Assembly (NCBI GenBank): GCA_020746835.1
Contig: JAGPNK010000001.1
Coordinates: forward strand, 3,410,001 to 3,474,000
Direction: 5' to 3'
DNA: 64,000 nucleotides
Source: Stachybotrys elegans
Lineage: Eukaryota; Ascomycota; Sordariomycetes; Hypocreales; Stachybotryaceae
The notes under the pieces were generated by a model. That model saw only the letters and a list, made by a program, of their open reading frames with translations. It was not told where the DNA came from and ran no database searches. Below are positions 1 to 12,426 of the stretch, one piece after another. The position numbers and the translations under genes were made by a program. Positions within the stretch are counted from its first letter, which is position 1, and each line of letters opens with the position of its first letter.

Positions 1-677
1 CCCTGCATGCTCCCCGCCCCCTCCAAACAAGCCCTAACCTACCTAGTACCGGTGTTCCTCCTGACGACAGGAGAAGTTTTGCTGATGCCCTCGATGCCAG
101 CCACGGCATGCTCGCCATGAGCCAGGAGACGCCTCGCAATATCTACGGCGCTCGCAGTGACCGTTCCTCGGTGGATTCCTACGGGTTCCCCTCGACACAC
201 TCGACCAGCTCCTCCATCTCCTCCACTGGCAACTTCAGCTCTTACTACGGCGACTCGGTATCAGACTACTCGACCGCCGGCTCCGACATCGAGTCGGTCA
301 ATTCGAGGACCCTGCCCCGGCCCCAGGGCTTGATGAGCTCCAGCGTGCCCCCGGCACCCCAGTCCATGATGGGACAGTTCAGCTCCAAGGTCTCGTCGAG
401 CACGCAGAAGAAGCACAAGTGCAAGGTGTGCGACAAGCGCTTCACCCGTCCTAGCTCTCTGCAGACTCACATGTACAGCCATACTGGAGAAAAGCGTAAG
501 CCATAACCCCCCTTGCACCAGGCACTCTCCCAGTACTAACACGCATTAGCCTTTGCTTGCGAGGTCGAGGGCTGCGGCCGTCACTTCTCGGTTGTGTCCA
601 ACCTTCGACGCCACCGCAAGGTTCACCGTGGTGATGCCCCTTCTGACGCAGGCTCAGAAGACCACCACTCGGATTAA
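1..677 (+). CDS. C2H2 zinc-finger transcription factor, 3' part (5' end outside window)
   Basis: The reading frame is open from the left edge, so the start lies outside the window; ATG codons at 108 and 117 are probably internal. A possible 3' splice site (branch-like CTAAC at 34-38, acceptor ending at 46) may mark the last upstream intron. The N-terminal part is Ser/Thr/Tyr-rich and low in complexity. Two tandem C2H2 fingers follow: CKVCDKRF..H..H, then a TGEKP linker, then CEVEGCGRHF..H..H. The linker is interrupted by an intron at 496-549 (GTAAGC..TTAG); splicing joins AAG-C to CC-TTT and gives GEKPFACE. The protein ends about 20 residues after the second finger (TAA 675-677) with an acidic tail. 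The finger pair RPSSLQTH / FSVVSNLRRH resembles the FlbC/Azf1-type regulators of conidiation and metabolism, but that assignment is inference. It is a nuclear DNA-binding protein. Confidence 0.85.
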
Positions 678-3366
678 AGTGCTACTACCATTCACCACCA
701 CCACCACCTAACTCCACATTATTCAACCACCACAACACACCACGCGGCCCACTACTAGAAAAAAAAAGGCCGTAGCCTAACAAAGGCCCTCGGTTTTCTT
801 GATTTGAGGATGACGACATTTCTTCTTTTCCGATTACACATACACTTTTGACGACAAATGCTGCATAGAGAACACGGGGGGTTTTCAAAATTCATCACAA
901 CAAAGCCAGGTCGGCGGCAGAACGACTTTGATGCTCAGGGGATCGTGCGTTTGTATACCATTCGAGTCGATCGTTTTTATCGCTTTGTTTTTTGAGGTCG
1001 CTTGGCATAGCGAGCGATCTCAGACAAATCATCTAGCGGGGGTATAGGGAAATATTACCAACGGGGCATCCTTTGGTGGTTACAGGGGGGACGACACGAC
1101 TGTGCAGGAGGGCGCACCACATCGTCTCTCTACGAACCATGGCGTTTTACCGGATTTTGCGTTTTTGGGGGAACCCTGCTCATGACTATTTTCAGTTATA
1201 TTTTTACCGGATTCTACGATTCGAAGCGTTCGTTACATGCCCGCACACCGACAGGAGTTCAGTGCAACCGGGGGAGGAATGGTGGATACGGCGCGGAGGT
1301 TTACAGGTGGTCGGGCAACCATTGTATGATTAGTTTTTTTTCTCTCTCTCTTTTTCCCTCTCGGTTCTTGTTGTTGCCCTTTTTCATCTGGAGATGATAT
1401 ATACCCGGGTTGATCAGGAACATTTAATAGCGTCTTCAATGATGAACACTGCCTGGTTACTTAATAGTTTATTCCAAATATGAGCGATGATACGACCGAT
1501 GGCGGCTTCAGCACTCAATCACGGTGACCTGGAAGGTGGTGGTTGGAACCCGCAGCCGCAGACAAGATGATGCGCGTCTGTTGATCAAATCGGGAGCAGA
1601 GGCTCCATTGGCTCTCCACATACTCAATAGGGGAGGAGAGAACATGGTCTCTCGACCTAACAACTCATCGCAGACGATCAGTACGTCGTCATCAGGCGTC
1701 CTGGGTTTCTGGTTCCTGGTCCTTGGACGGGGGGAGAGAGAGAGGGGGCCACGACCATGGAGGGTTGGATTCCGCCAGTGGCTGGCCATATCTCAGCCCC
1801 CAGGTCCGTTGCAGGCTGAGGAGATGAATGGCCCGTGCTGGGCGTACGGCAATTTGAAATTCCCATGCTGCTGGTTGGGGGATGTCGATCTCTTTGCGAG
1901 AGCGTACTACGTGGTAGTCAAAGGGCCCAAAACAGGTGGTTGCGGGAGGTGGTAGCCGCCTCCTTTTCCGCCGTCCCAGACCTTGTGAGTGTACGGATGG
2001 CAGTCATCTACGGGGCCCTTTTGTGTCATGTTTGAGAGATCTGGGTGTGTGTGTATTGGGCTGCATGTGTGGCAAGGTGCCCCCGATGTCGTATGTACCG
2101 GCGTCAAAGGACGGATGGATATGTCTGGGCCCGAAGAGGTAGGACGAAACACGATGGGGCCGCTGGAAGGGACATGTTTGGTAAAATGGCTGGACGATCT
2201 ACATGCCACGAGGATACACTCTGTATGTAGAGAGAGAGCCTCACGATGTGGTTTGCCTGATTGGGGTAGCGACGGATCAGGATCCGTAGACAGAGGATGG
2301 AACCTTTTGGAGGGGGGGGGCGAGGCGCTGTGGCCAAGAGATGCGATTGCGCGGCCTTGATCCTCCTCCGGTCTCCTTTGGCAGACAGATTGTCCCTTGA
2401 TCCCTGAGAGTACATGGTAGAGATAGGTATGTAGTAGATGTGAGAGTGAGATGCCGTGTACATACGGGTGGTTGCAGCGGTTGGCATATTACGATAGAGT
2501 AGCGGTATGTGTAGGCCGCCACGCCGTTGCAAGGGTTAAGGAAGGGAGGGGGATAAAATTGCCACTGTACAATATTGTATCTACTTTTGCGACTCAGCAG
2601 ATATGCAGCTACTGGCAGCGAAGCCAGCGAGGGCAGGCTGTAGGGAATCATAAATCATGTCCATGTGGGATGATGCATGTAATGGCACCCTACAAGATAC
2701 CATGTAGGTGCTGTAATGTAGGCATGTAGATAGGTACCTTGGCTTCCCAGGACCGGAAAGAGGCTGCTGGTGTGACAGCGGGAAGGGGAGGCGTACCAAT
2801 CAAGCACCCCTGTCGAGGTTGCACTGGGCTGCAACTGATTTGCGCTGCTTTGGCTTGCCGGGCTCCACGTCCAGGCGCCCCCCATGTCGAATCCCTGCAG
2901 AAGAACCTAAAGAAACGTCCCCACTCTCTCTCTCTCACTTCCCACACACCCTCTCTCTGGCTGACTTGGGGCGGTGGGACTGTCTGTGGGCGGAGGGGAA
3001 AGAGATGTGGAGGAGACCAGCGACGATCACTCCCTCACACGGCATGGTACGGTGTTTCAGACTTGACCATCTTTGCCCAAAGAGTCCATGGGGGACCCAG
3101 AAGGCAGATAGAGCGCTGTCAGGAAGATGGACAAGCTTCGTGCTAGCCCTGCTCTAATTTTTTTTCTTCTCTTCTCTTTCTCATCTCTCTCTCTCTCGTT
3201 CGCGCGCCCTCAATCTTCTGGCAGTCCCATTCTCTCCAATTTCCCATCCTCCCCATCCTTCCCCTTCGAGGTGGTTGCCGTTTTGTTTTGTTTCTTGCCG
3301 GGGGCAGGAGATAAAGAGTGGAGAAGCCGAAGGAGGCTGCAGTCAGACGAGGGAAGGGACCATCTT

Positions 3367-3390
3367 CTAGGTACCTACCTTAGTACCTAG
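3367..3390. repeat. Short inverted repeat with GTAC core
   Basis: CTAGGTAC (3367-3374) and GTACCTAG (3383-3390) are perfect 8-bp arms separated by 8 bp. It belongs to a set of similar GTAC/TACCT-rich inverted repeats found only in spacers of this window. Confidence 0.7.
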
Positions 3391-5930
3391 ATGTGCCTGA
3401 GTGCCTGCTTGCTGTGGAGGGAGGGAGCTGCAAGACCAAGAATTTTTCATCCGCATGGGCAAAACAAAACCATTCTCCATGTCCGTGAAAAACGCTCCAT
3501 TCAACAAGGCCCAGCTCGTTTTGTTGGCGTTGGCGTTGGCCTTGTCTGGCCCGCCCGCAGTTCTACGGCGGCCAGTCATGACATGAACTGAACCAACCCA
3601 CAACCACAAACACCACTCCGCGGCCTTGTTGCTTGTCGTCACCAGGTCGTTCACATGGCCACCAGGGCCGCCGGGGTCCCGGCAATCCCATTTGTTGGCC
3701 CTCGAGGGGAAAGCTGAATGACTTGACTCTTTGGGATGGCGTTTTGTCTCCATGTCTCTTTTTTTCGCCTCCTTCCCCTCACGCTTGCTGCATCCACCTT
3801 TGACTTGGTTGTGCGACGTGCCATGCCCATTGGACGGCAATGCGATGCGTGTGACATGGATATCCCCGTTGACCGCCTTGCGCGTTCGGCAGAGAAGAGG
3901 GGAGGGTTGGGTGCGTTCGGCTCACGGACAGCCTCGCACAGCCGAGTCGGGAAGCCAAGTCCCTCCTTTGGCACGGGGATACCCGAAGGGATGCTGCGCC
4001 AGCGCACGTCTATACCTCCGACTGAATGACTAAGATGCGAATCTAAATCTACGTGCAGGCTGTCAAGATGCATCGCCCTCTCGGAGTGGGCGAACGAACC
4101 GCGAGGAGGCAGGCCATCTGGCACATCCGACTGGCTCTGGGCGCTGGCGGATGAGACGGGCAAACTGGGGGATTTTCCGCCCCAGAAAATGGTCAGGCTT
4201 CTATTCTTAGGGAGGCCATCTTCCTTCTTTTCCTTATGGTGAGAGGGAGATCTCATCCTGAATAGGAAGCTCTAGCTGGGGGGCACCAAACGGAAGAAGC
4301 TTTCTGATCAAGCTCATTCGTTACCAGGGGGCGTAGCAGGACATGGCCTCTTTTGACTACTATCTGCCTAGGTTCTATCCTCCTCTATGCCATAAGTCAC
4401 CAAGTACAGGACATCTCGTCTCACAGGATGGAGGGAAGGAAGACACTAGACAAGGGGACCAGGGGGGATAACGTCGTTGCTGGTGTGGTGAGTGGATGGG
4501 GAATGCTCACAGTGCGTGTCGTCATGGGCCATGCAAAGAAGTAGGAAAGGGAGAGAGAGACGACAGCCGCCAAAAGGCGAAGTAATTGCTACAATAGGGA
4601 ATGGAATGTCTCCACCTCCACAGACTAAGCGCGTTCTACTAAGTCACAGGATGCGAAAGCAAGGCCTTTGACAGGAACTTTCGTTCAAGTCACTGCCCAA
4701 ACAATGTTTGGTTTCGCGATACAGATACTTGGTTGGGCCTTGGGGGAGCATGAATCGCAGGGTACTGTGTTTCGAGGCGGGGCGGGGTTGACGCAAGCTG
4801 AGGGAGGCACTGTGCCATGTCATCATCACTACGACATGCCAAAGATTTCATTAACTCGGTTTTTTTTCTTGTTGCTGTTGTCGGGTTACCGATATTGTTC
4901 GTCATATCTTGAGACCGGGGGGTGGGCGACTGCTTACTGAAGGGAGGGACGGAATGGTTGGCCGATGACGTCGGAGGGCCGCCTTTCGCAGGGCGGCGCG
5001 TACTGGTATTGTACAGTGCAGTTACACAGTCCTAGTACTGCAACGCCACGTATCATGGGGTCTGGCTGCTAGGCGGGCGAGGCGAAGGCGGCGCACGGAT
5101 CTTCAGGGTCTTGTTTGGGCAACAAGCCGGCCGGCAACGGGTTGATGGGCATTGGGTTTACAGGGTGGGTTGCTGGATCTTGGGGGTGGCGACGACGACG
5201 ATGACACAAAAAGCCACCAAGGGAGCGAGTATGATTTGGGGAGGGGGTGCAGGCACGAAATGGATGGAGGGGGAAGAAGGGGGGCAGAGTTCCAAGGAGC
5301 CAGGGCATTGGTTGATTGGGAGAGGACTTGAGCGTCATCGCAAACATTAGTAGGTGGCTGCTGTGGGATGCTGTCATTGAGCACCGGCCGTGGCCCTCCG
5401 GGTTTTGGCTTTGGCGTTACATTTACAAGGCGGTGTCGGTTTAGCTGCCCGTAAGCCTTGCAGTTCCAATGCTGGCATGGGCCGGGCCATGGGGAAGTGC
5501 CAAGAATCCCATGTCATGGCCAACAGGAAAGTCCGTAGCCCTTTTTGCTACCCGTCTCAGCTGCATATGTATGTAAGCAGCGATTACTGCAATGGTAATT
5601 GCAATGCATGCGCGTCCTCTTGGAGAGATCAGACCCGTTCTACGAAGGGGAAGACCATCTGGATGCGCAGGGAGATAGCCCGAATGTCGACAAATGGAAG
5701 GGGATTCCATTTTCACCTCGTATTCTCAGGGCTGCGGGATTTGAGATGCCAAGGGCCACGCCAATTCGTCGCCTTGCAGGTGCCGGCGCAACGTTGAGGG
5801 TATTTTCCCGGCCATGCCTTTCCCCGGTGCCCCCCTCTCCCTTCAGAGGCGAACCAAACAAAGCGCTGCATGCGTGGCCGGGCCGCATTTCAAATGACCA
5901 ATGCAAGAAATGGAAAAAGGACCAGGCGGC

Positions 5931-5951
5931 GTCGTCGTCGTCGTCGTCGTC
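5931..5951. repeat. (GTC)n microsatellite
   Basis: About seven GTC units in the gene-free spacer. It gives runs of single amino acids in overlapping short frames, which is one reason those frames look superficially protein-like. Confidence 0.9.
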
Positions 5952-6394
5952 ACCTGTAACAACAAACAAGCGCGCGAAGGAGACGTGCTGCCGCTGCTTG
6001 AAGGCACTGGTGCCAAAACATCAAGGTCGTTGAAATAGTCGGGGCCGCTATGACGTAGGTGGCAGCGGAAACGGGGCGCGATGGGAGGATCCACAGGGCG
6101 TTAGCCGTGGGTGTGCAACGTCATTTGCTACATTCTGATTGGGTAGGCCTCGATCTTTTTCTCTCCTCTTTTCTTCCTCTTTTGCCATGTCGCAGCACTG
6201 TCATGCTGCGCGTGATACACCTACACCTAGTGGGGGTAGCTGTAGTGTGAGCTAGTCCTGTCTTGGTCAAAGGCAGGGCCCGCCGGGAGAAAGCAGAGAT
6301 TTGGGCGACATCCCGTCGGGAGTGAGATGGCAGGAACGGGCGACAACAGAGGGGAGAGCATATGGGGTGGGGGTACCCTAACGCTGAATATGTG

Positions 6395-6560
6395 GAAAAG
6401 AGAAAATTACCTAAAAATTAAGAACAAGAATGACTGGATTGAAGGCATCACGATTAAATAAATAAATAAAAACATCCTCTTGAAACAATATTGAAAAGGC
6501 TGCCCCAAATACTACTTAAGGGCAATGGAGATAAAATAAGATAAAATAATACAAAGCAAA
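6395..6560. other. AT-rich island with TAAA repeats
   Basis: This block stands out from its surroundings as A-rich and contains (TAAA)n at about 6454-6471 and repeated ATAAAATA near 6531-6550. Such blocks often mark 3' UTR or polyadenylation zones in fungi. No coding frame is visible on either side, so its role is unknown. Confidence 0.5.
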
Positions 6561-6862
6561 AGGGAACCAGCAAGGTTCATTCCTGCATGGGCCAGTTCCC
6601 CTCAGCTATGGGGGGTAGGGATTCGCCACTCTTAGCTGGCGCAACGACGACCAGGGCTGCATCACGAGTTCGCTCCAGCGCATCAAGCAAGAAGAGCGAA
6701 GCCTTGTTTTCAGCTCTCATGTTCCCTCAATGCCTGAGGCGTCAGCCCTCTTCCGCTCTCCCCACAAGATAGGACCAGGGGGGAACAGCTTGAGGCGCTG
6801 TATGATGGAACGCGATTGGATGGCATTGGGCACTTTTGCGCGGGCCGGCCAGCTGTATGTAC

Positions 6863-6874
6863 GTATGTACATAC
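6863..6874. repeat. 12-bp palindrome GTATGTACATAC
   Basis: Perfect 12-bp palindrome preceded by a further GTATGTAC. Nearby at 6883-6893 is TGTACCGAGTA, which recurs exactly at 7473-7483. Confidence 0.7.
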
Positions 6875-8360
6875 TCTGCGATTGTACCGAGTACCAACAC
6901 GGTCTCCATGGGCTTGTTATAAGGTGTGGTGCTACAGTGTGGCCTCTGAAATTCGGGGTTCATTCAGACCCCCAGCTTTCTCTCTCTTCTCTCTCTCTCT
7001 TTTTTTTTTGTCCCTTTTTGGTCCTTTTTCCCTTCTGTTGGCTGGCTGCCCTGCCTGTCCGGGTTTGACCCGGGCACAAGCGTGGGCGGGGAAAAGGGGA
7101 AAATGAGAAACCGGCCGACTGAAAGCGGAAGGGGAGATGGGAAGGTGGTGTGGCAGGCAAGGGCAGGCCAAAAAAGGGCAGGCAAGGGCATAGGGCCCAA
7201 AACGGTGACCAGAAAGTGGTGACGCGTCACCCTTTCTCTCTCCCCCCTGCTCCTCTCTTTGTCACAACCCCCCGTTGCTGCGACGTTACTGTACGGCCCT
7301 TGAACCCGCCCTTTGGCTTACGGATGCAGAGACGAGGCACGTCCTGGACGGAGTGTCCGTTGGTTGTCTGGTTCGGGGTCCATCCGTCCCGCCTGCGTCT
7401 GAGCACCAGCACCGCCCTTTGACTCGCTCCGTTACCGCTACGATTACGACGACTGTACATATTGACAAGGGATGTACCGAGTATGTACGGATACGCACGC
7501 ACGGGATGAGACAGTGCAGGCGTTCCACATTACGAGAGCACGGTCGACTTACGGTACCAAGGTTGAGCTGACGAGCGGACGAAAACAAAGGGCGTCAAGG
7601 CATGCCAGATGCAATTACCACTACAAACGTTCCACGATATGTTACGGATTTCTTTGGCGTAAAGAACGGATCGCTTCCACCCCACTTTACTGGCGCCGGT
7701 GTCCTGGGGCGATCTCGGTAGGCAGAAAGCTTGTCCGTACAAAATGGAGAAAATCTGCCTCATACGTTACACTCCTCCCCACCCCATTGCCCAGCATAAA
7801 AAAGACATGTTGCTCGATTATAGGGCCATGCGACATGCTATTGCTTGGGACGGACAAAGCAACCCTATAATGAGGCCCTATCTCGGCGGCATTCCAGCAT
7901 TGTGCTGTCTCGCCAAGGTTTCAGAGATACTGGTAGAGGAAAACGGCCAAGGGACCATGATGGAAGAGCGAGAGAGTAGGCCCATGGTTCCGCTGCCCCG
8001 TCTTACTTAACGGAAAGGCAAACGCCCTGTACCACACCCTCTCTGCTCGCACGGTATCCGTATTTCCCACGGTCGTTATCATGTGTTGCTACCCCCCTCT
8101 CTTTTATCGTGACCGACTGACTAGCTGCAGCATGCCGTTCCGTAATAGCGTTCCCATCGACTGCGACAGTTTGGTACACAGCAGATTCGGCATGTATTAC
8201 GGGCGCACACGGATATGACTTTTGCATGGTCAGCTTCCATCCCCCTCTTCGCCATGACCAGACTAATCTGCCGGCTAAAAACGGTGCGGCAAGCCTGCTA
8301 TGCTATACACGCATCTCTTTGCTTCCTTCTAGTATAACGCGGAAGCAGGAAGAGGTAAGG

Positions 8361-8383
8361 GTACATACATGCGTACTATGTAC
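8361..8383. repeat. Short inverted repeat GTACATA / TATGTAC
   Basis: Perfect 7-bp arms (8361-8367 and 8377-8383) with a 9-bp spacer that itself contains GTAC. It lies in the gene-free spacer. Confidence 0.65.
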
Positions 8384-10781
8384 ACGGAACTCGACATAGA
8401 GTAGGCCAAGGCCTTCTCGAACTTTTGTGAGGCACTTTATGCAATGCACGACTTACACGGGGGTGGTGACCTCAATGGCTAGTCGCGCGCCAACGGTCCT
8501 CTCTCCATTTTCTTGGAACAGAGACGCCAATGAATGCATCACGACGTCAGGCTAATTGCGCGACTTTTCCTCTTCCTCCTACTGCTCCTCCTTCCGTCCC
8601 GAGGGCAATCAATCGCTCAATCAACTTTGAACAAAGTGCTGGCAACATGAAACCTGGCGTTACCGATTTCTGCAGGTACATGTGAATCGACTCGAATCCT
8701 AAGCCACGATGTAGCATCTAGAGAGCACAACCACACATCCTGCCTCCCCCGGTGTCTTAGCAGCCATGCTATAGCAATATATCTGCCTCGGAGAGATATG
8801 CGATATGCACAGAACAGCCTACGGAGAAAGGCGAGTGCTACTCTATCTCCCCATATGTGCTTACAGGAGGCCCTTTGTATCGCGCTATTGCTCTCTTCCA
8901 TAGTGGCGGTTGGCAGATACATTGCGCCCAGTGGTTTACAGAAGACCCCCGCAGATGCTGACACCGGGACTTTCTTACCGGTCATACTATAGCAATCACT
9001 TCACAACACTGGGTTGGCACGTCCCGATTCGTTGGTTAAAGCAACGAGCATTTGCTGTATTTATCTTCTTCACGTAATCCTTCGAAGGAGGCGTGTCAGC
9101 CTCCGCACACCGGAGACATGCAGAGGAAGAGGCAAAGAGGCAAAGCACAAGTTAAGGAAGGGAACGGAGAGATGCCCGCCCCGGGGAGAGAGGAAGAGGA
9201 ACAACTGCCGTCTCACCGCTGGGCCCTCTGGGCCACTCTGCACGGCACTCTACGCCGCAGAGATCACCAACCACCTTCAGGGGTGGGAGAGCGCCATTGT
9301 CAGCCTCGTCATAGCCTCGGCTGCCAGCGACGAGCCAAGGCTTGCGAAAAGGCATACCTCCTTTCGCTGTCGGCGGCTCGGGAGATAACCACACGGCGAT
9401 GTTGGTGAGCGAGTACATACTGCAAAGGGGGTGTTGCTCCAAAGAATGTGTGTCCATACAAGAGATGCATATATACAATTATATCATGCCTCCTTGTACA
9501 GCGCACTGGCGGCCCTTTTGTATATTCAACTCATTTGCCGTGCCGAAGTACACGGTACAGAGAAAGCCCTTCACCGCTTGCAGACAGAGGAAAAGGGAAG
9601 TGAGGGGAAAGGGTGGGCTACCGTCCTTCGAATCGGCGTGTTTCTTTTCTGCTCCTCCTTCAATGGCCAAAGGATCCCCCTTTCTCACAGTCCCGAGGAC
9701 AAGAAAAAAAGGAAAAGCAAAAAGCAAAAAGCCAATGCATGTGGTGCGTAAGCTCACCAGGGTCCCGGGTACGGGCATGATGATGTTGCTTTTTGCCACT
9801 GAAGCGGGAGAGAGACAAGACTAGGGGGGAAGGGGGGTGGTGTGAGGGCATCAAAGGTTGAAAGAGAGTGGAGAGAGGTGAGGGGACAACGCATGTTGAT
9901 GATCGGCAATGGGAACCCGTCATCTCGTGGCCCAGCACCCAGCATCATCCATCCCAACCTCCAGGGTGCTGGCGAGTCAGATCTGCCTGCCCCCTCCCCC
10001 CCTTCTATCTTTTCCAGATGAACGCTTGTCATGTTGTAGCGGTGACCAAGATGAGGGGACGGCAAAGTGCCTTGCACGTGCTGTGTGACATGAAGAGGAG
10101 GGTGTAAGCCAGACAGACAATATGCCTCGGTTAGGTTAACGAGGCTCACAGTCAGAAGAGAGAGAGAGAGAAATCTAGCAGCAACCATGAAACCTCATGC
10201 GTGTGTACCTTGGCCGCCGAATCGACAACGCCAGGTAAGGGGGCTGTTTGCACATCACCTAGGCATGTTTCTTCCCGTCAGACTAAGATCCTCATGTTCA
10301 TCTCCCGCGTCCTTGCCCACGCGAGCAACGCCCATCCGGCTCCCACCGGGGCCCAGCGTCCCGTCTCCTTGTTTGCTTTCTTTGCCGCCGTTTTAGAACC
10401 CTGGATGGGATGATTGGCATGCAAGGCTAGAAGAAGAAGAAGAAGAAAGAAAAGAAAAGGAAAAGAAACGAAGATCATTATACGTGTATGCTATCAAAGT
10501 CAATATCGACAGAGCAAAACAGCCGTAGAACGAATCGCAACAACATCGCCATGTGGCCATACTGCTTTTCCTCTCTCTCTCCTATCATTTCCAGACATAT
10601 TCACCGCCGTACCCCTTAGAAGAACGACAAAGAACATACGGTACACGCGTCCTCAATTAAACTGAAATAGACCCTCGAAGCATAGGCCCCCCTCAGCATG
10701 CTCCCAAGGGGAGCAGGATGCGAGTCGTGACGATATTGTGACACGCTCCCACCATCGCGTCCGTCGGCGAAAAAAGGAGGA

Positions 10782-10805
10782 GGTGGTGGCGGCGGCGGCG
10801 GCGGC
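10782..10805. repeat. (GGT/GGC)n microsatellite
   Basis: A run of GGT then GGC triplets, read as poly-Pro on the opposite strand. It is the source of the proline run in an otherwise unconvincing minus-strand frame at 10616-11146. Confidence 0.85.
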
Positions 10806-12426
10806 ATCGTTACCACCGCGGAGAAAGAGATGCGTTCAAAATACGCCCATCGCATATTCGCATATGTCCATCCCCGTTCCACATGATACGACTCCCGAGC
10901 GTTTGGGGCCACAGACTCTCTCTCTCTCTTTCTCTTGTCCATGTTCCTGCGAAAAGCCCGCGTGCGGTTCCACCACCATCGTTCAAGGTTTTTGAAGAAC
11001 CGAACAACAAAAGAAGGAAAGTAAACACCTCGGGGCTCTTCACAGCGATCTACACCGCGCGCAGCCGGCTTTGCTCGTTCTGACGATGATCTGCCTCCCC
11101 TCTCCGTGGCGGGGCCATCCCGAAGACCAAGATAGAACACATGCACACACAGAGAGAGAGGGGGAGAGAGGGAGAAATCAGCCTGGCCATATGATCACGA
11201 ACATACGGCCACCCCCCTCCTCATGACTAGATGATCACGGAGGAGACTGACCAAGGATGTGGTTTTACTTCAGTCCTGCCTCTCTCTCTCTCCGCACTTT
11301 TCCCTCCTCCGCTTCTTCTTCCACTACACCCCCGGATCGGCAGAGATCCATCAGGTCCAACGGGCTACGTGGCTTGCTGTCCCTTCGTCCCGGCCCAACC
11401 TCCAGAGGATGTGCCGCTGTCCACCTGATGCGTCCAGGACGGCGTCCGGGTCAGTGATGTGTTGCTCCTGGCCGAGTCCGCCATTCCGTCATCGACCCAG
11501 GTGGCTCGCGGCAGGCTCCCTGTCTGATGGAGTTTCCTTGGTCGTGCCCGCAGGATGTACGCAGTATGTGGGACGGGACGGAGCATGGCACATTGGTGGC
11601 TTGTAATGGTTGGTGTTCACGATGGGGCCATGGAGCGGTCCATTGTCGTAAAGGGACCTACCTCAACTCCAACGCAGTTATCATGATATCACATCACACA
11701 TCTTGTCGCGGGGGTAGAGACAAACCACATCCGCAGCACGTAAAACGCAAGCAAAAGGTCAATGGGGTAGCTTTTTCGATTATTTGGCAAACTCAGCATC
11801 AACTATTAATCTTGACGTGTGCAAAAGCCAGTTTGTCGGCTCCATCTGCCACCATGTCTGTCTACCGTACATGAAAATTGTGTGACAAAGAAAATAAAAC
11901 GTCCGACTTGTCGGTCCCTCGCTCCGTGGCCTTTATTTGCGCTTCGGGGCAGCCTTTGTGGCGGAGGCTGTTGTTGATAATGTACATCGAATTAGATGGG
12001 GGGATATGAAAAAGAAGGAGAAAACAGAGATTGACCATCTCGCAAGATGCCTCGGCTGCAAATGCAGGGTTGAATAGACAGAAAAACATTAAGCAGGTGT
12101 CGTTATCTCGTAAAGAGAAGCAATGATGGGGTAATAGAAGAAGAGCTGCTGAAGAGCGACTGGTGTCAAGGGCTTGGTTGCTTTTGATGCCATTGCCGGC
12201 TCATCTAGAATCCGACAGAGGCCACAAGGGGTATAAACCTCGTCCTCGCTGGTTGTGTGTGTGTAATGGTTGAATGGTGCGTGTATAATGGGAAACTCCT
12301 GGGAGCTATGAGGAACAGCGTCCTCGAAGCCGCTTTTTGAGTCCTTGCCCGACGCCTGGTCCGGTAGCCCTTACTCCTATCCAACGCCGAATGAATGAAA
12401 CAAATTTAGTTGCTTGTAAAGGCATG

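Larger units (their letters stand above)
678..12426. other. 11.7-kb spacer with no supportable gene
   Basis: Both flanking genes (zinc-finger gene on +, RAX2 on -) end into this interval. The open frames inside are short (about 200 codons at most), overlap one another on both strands and show no recognisable domain, repeat or family motif. The sequence is rich in pyrimidine and purine runs (for example CT runs near 1340-1365, 10915-10930 and 11280-11295) and in short inverted repeats with GTAC cores. One AT-rich island lies at 6395-6560. I found no tRNA, 5S or snRNA signature and no transposon protein. Some polypyrimidine-AG stretches (10568-10596, 9995-10017) look like acceptors and could belong to a spliced non-coding RNA, but this is speculative. 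The first few hundred bases presumably hold the 3' UTR of the zinc-finger gene and the last few hundred that of RAX2. Confidence 0.6.

Noticed and set aside
1524..1955. 143-codon plus-strand frame
   Set aside because: No family resemblance; overlapped by equally good frames in other phases.
3651..4256. 201-codon minus-strand open frame in the large spacer
   Set aside because: It is the longest frame in the spacer but shows no domain, no splice context and an amino-acid make-up set by local base runs; overlapping frames on the other strand look the same.
6370..6385. Possible telomerase RNA template (ACCCTAAC)
   Set aside because: Only eight bases match a telomere-like template, and I could find no Sm site or conserved pseudoknot nearby; a chance match is likely.
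8685..8710. tRNA B-box-like GACTCGAATCC
   Set aside because: No matching T-stem, anticodon arm or acceptor stem can be drawn around it.
9342..9824. 160-codon plus-strand frame
   Set aside because: No domain or conserved motif; overlapping frames in other phases and on the other strand are equally plausible.
10616..11146. 176-codon minus-strand frame with a proline run
   Set aside because: The proline run comes from a GGC/GGT microsatellite and the rest has no recognisable feature.
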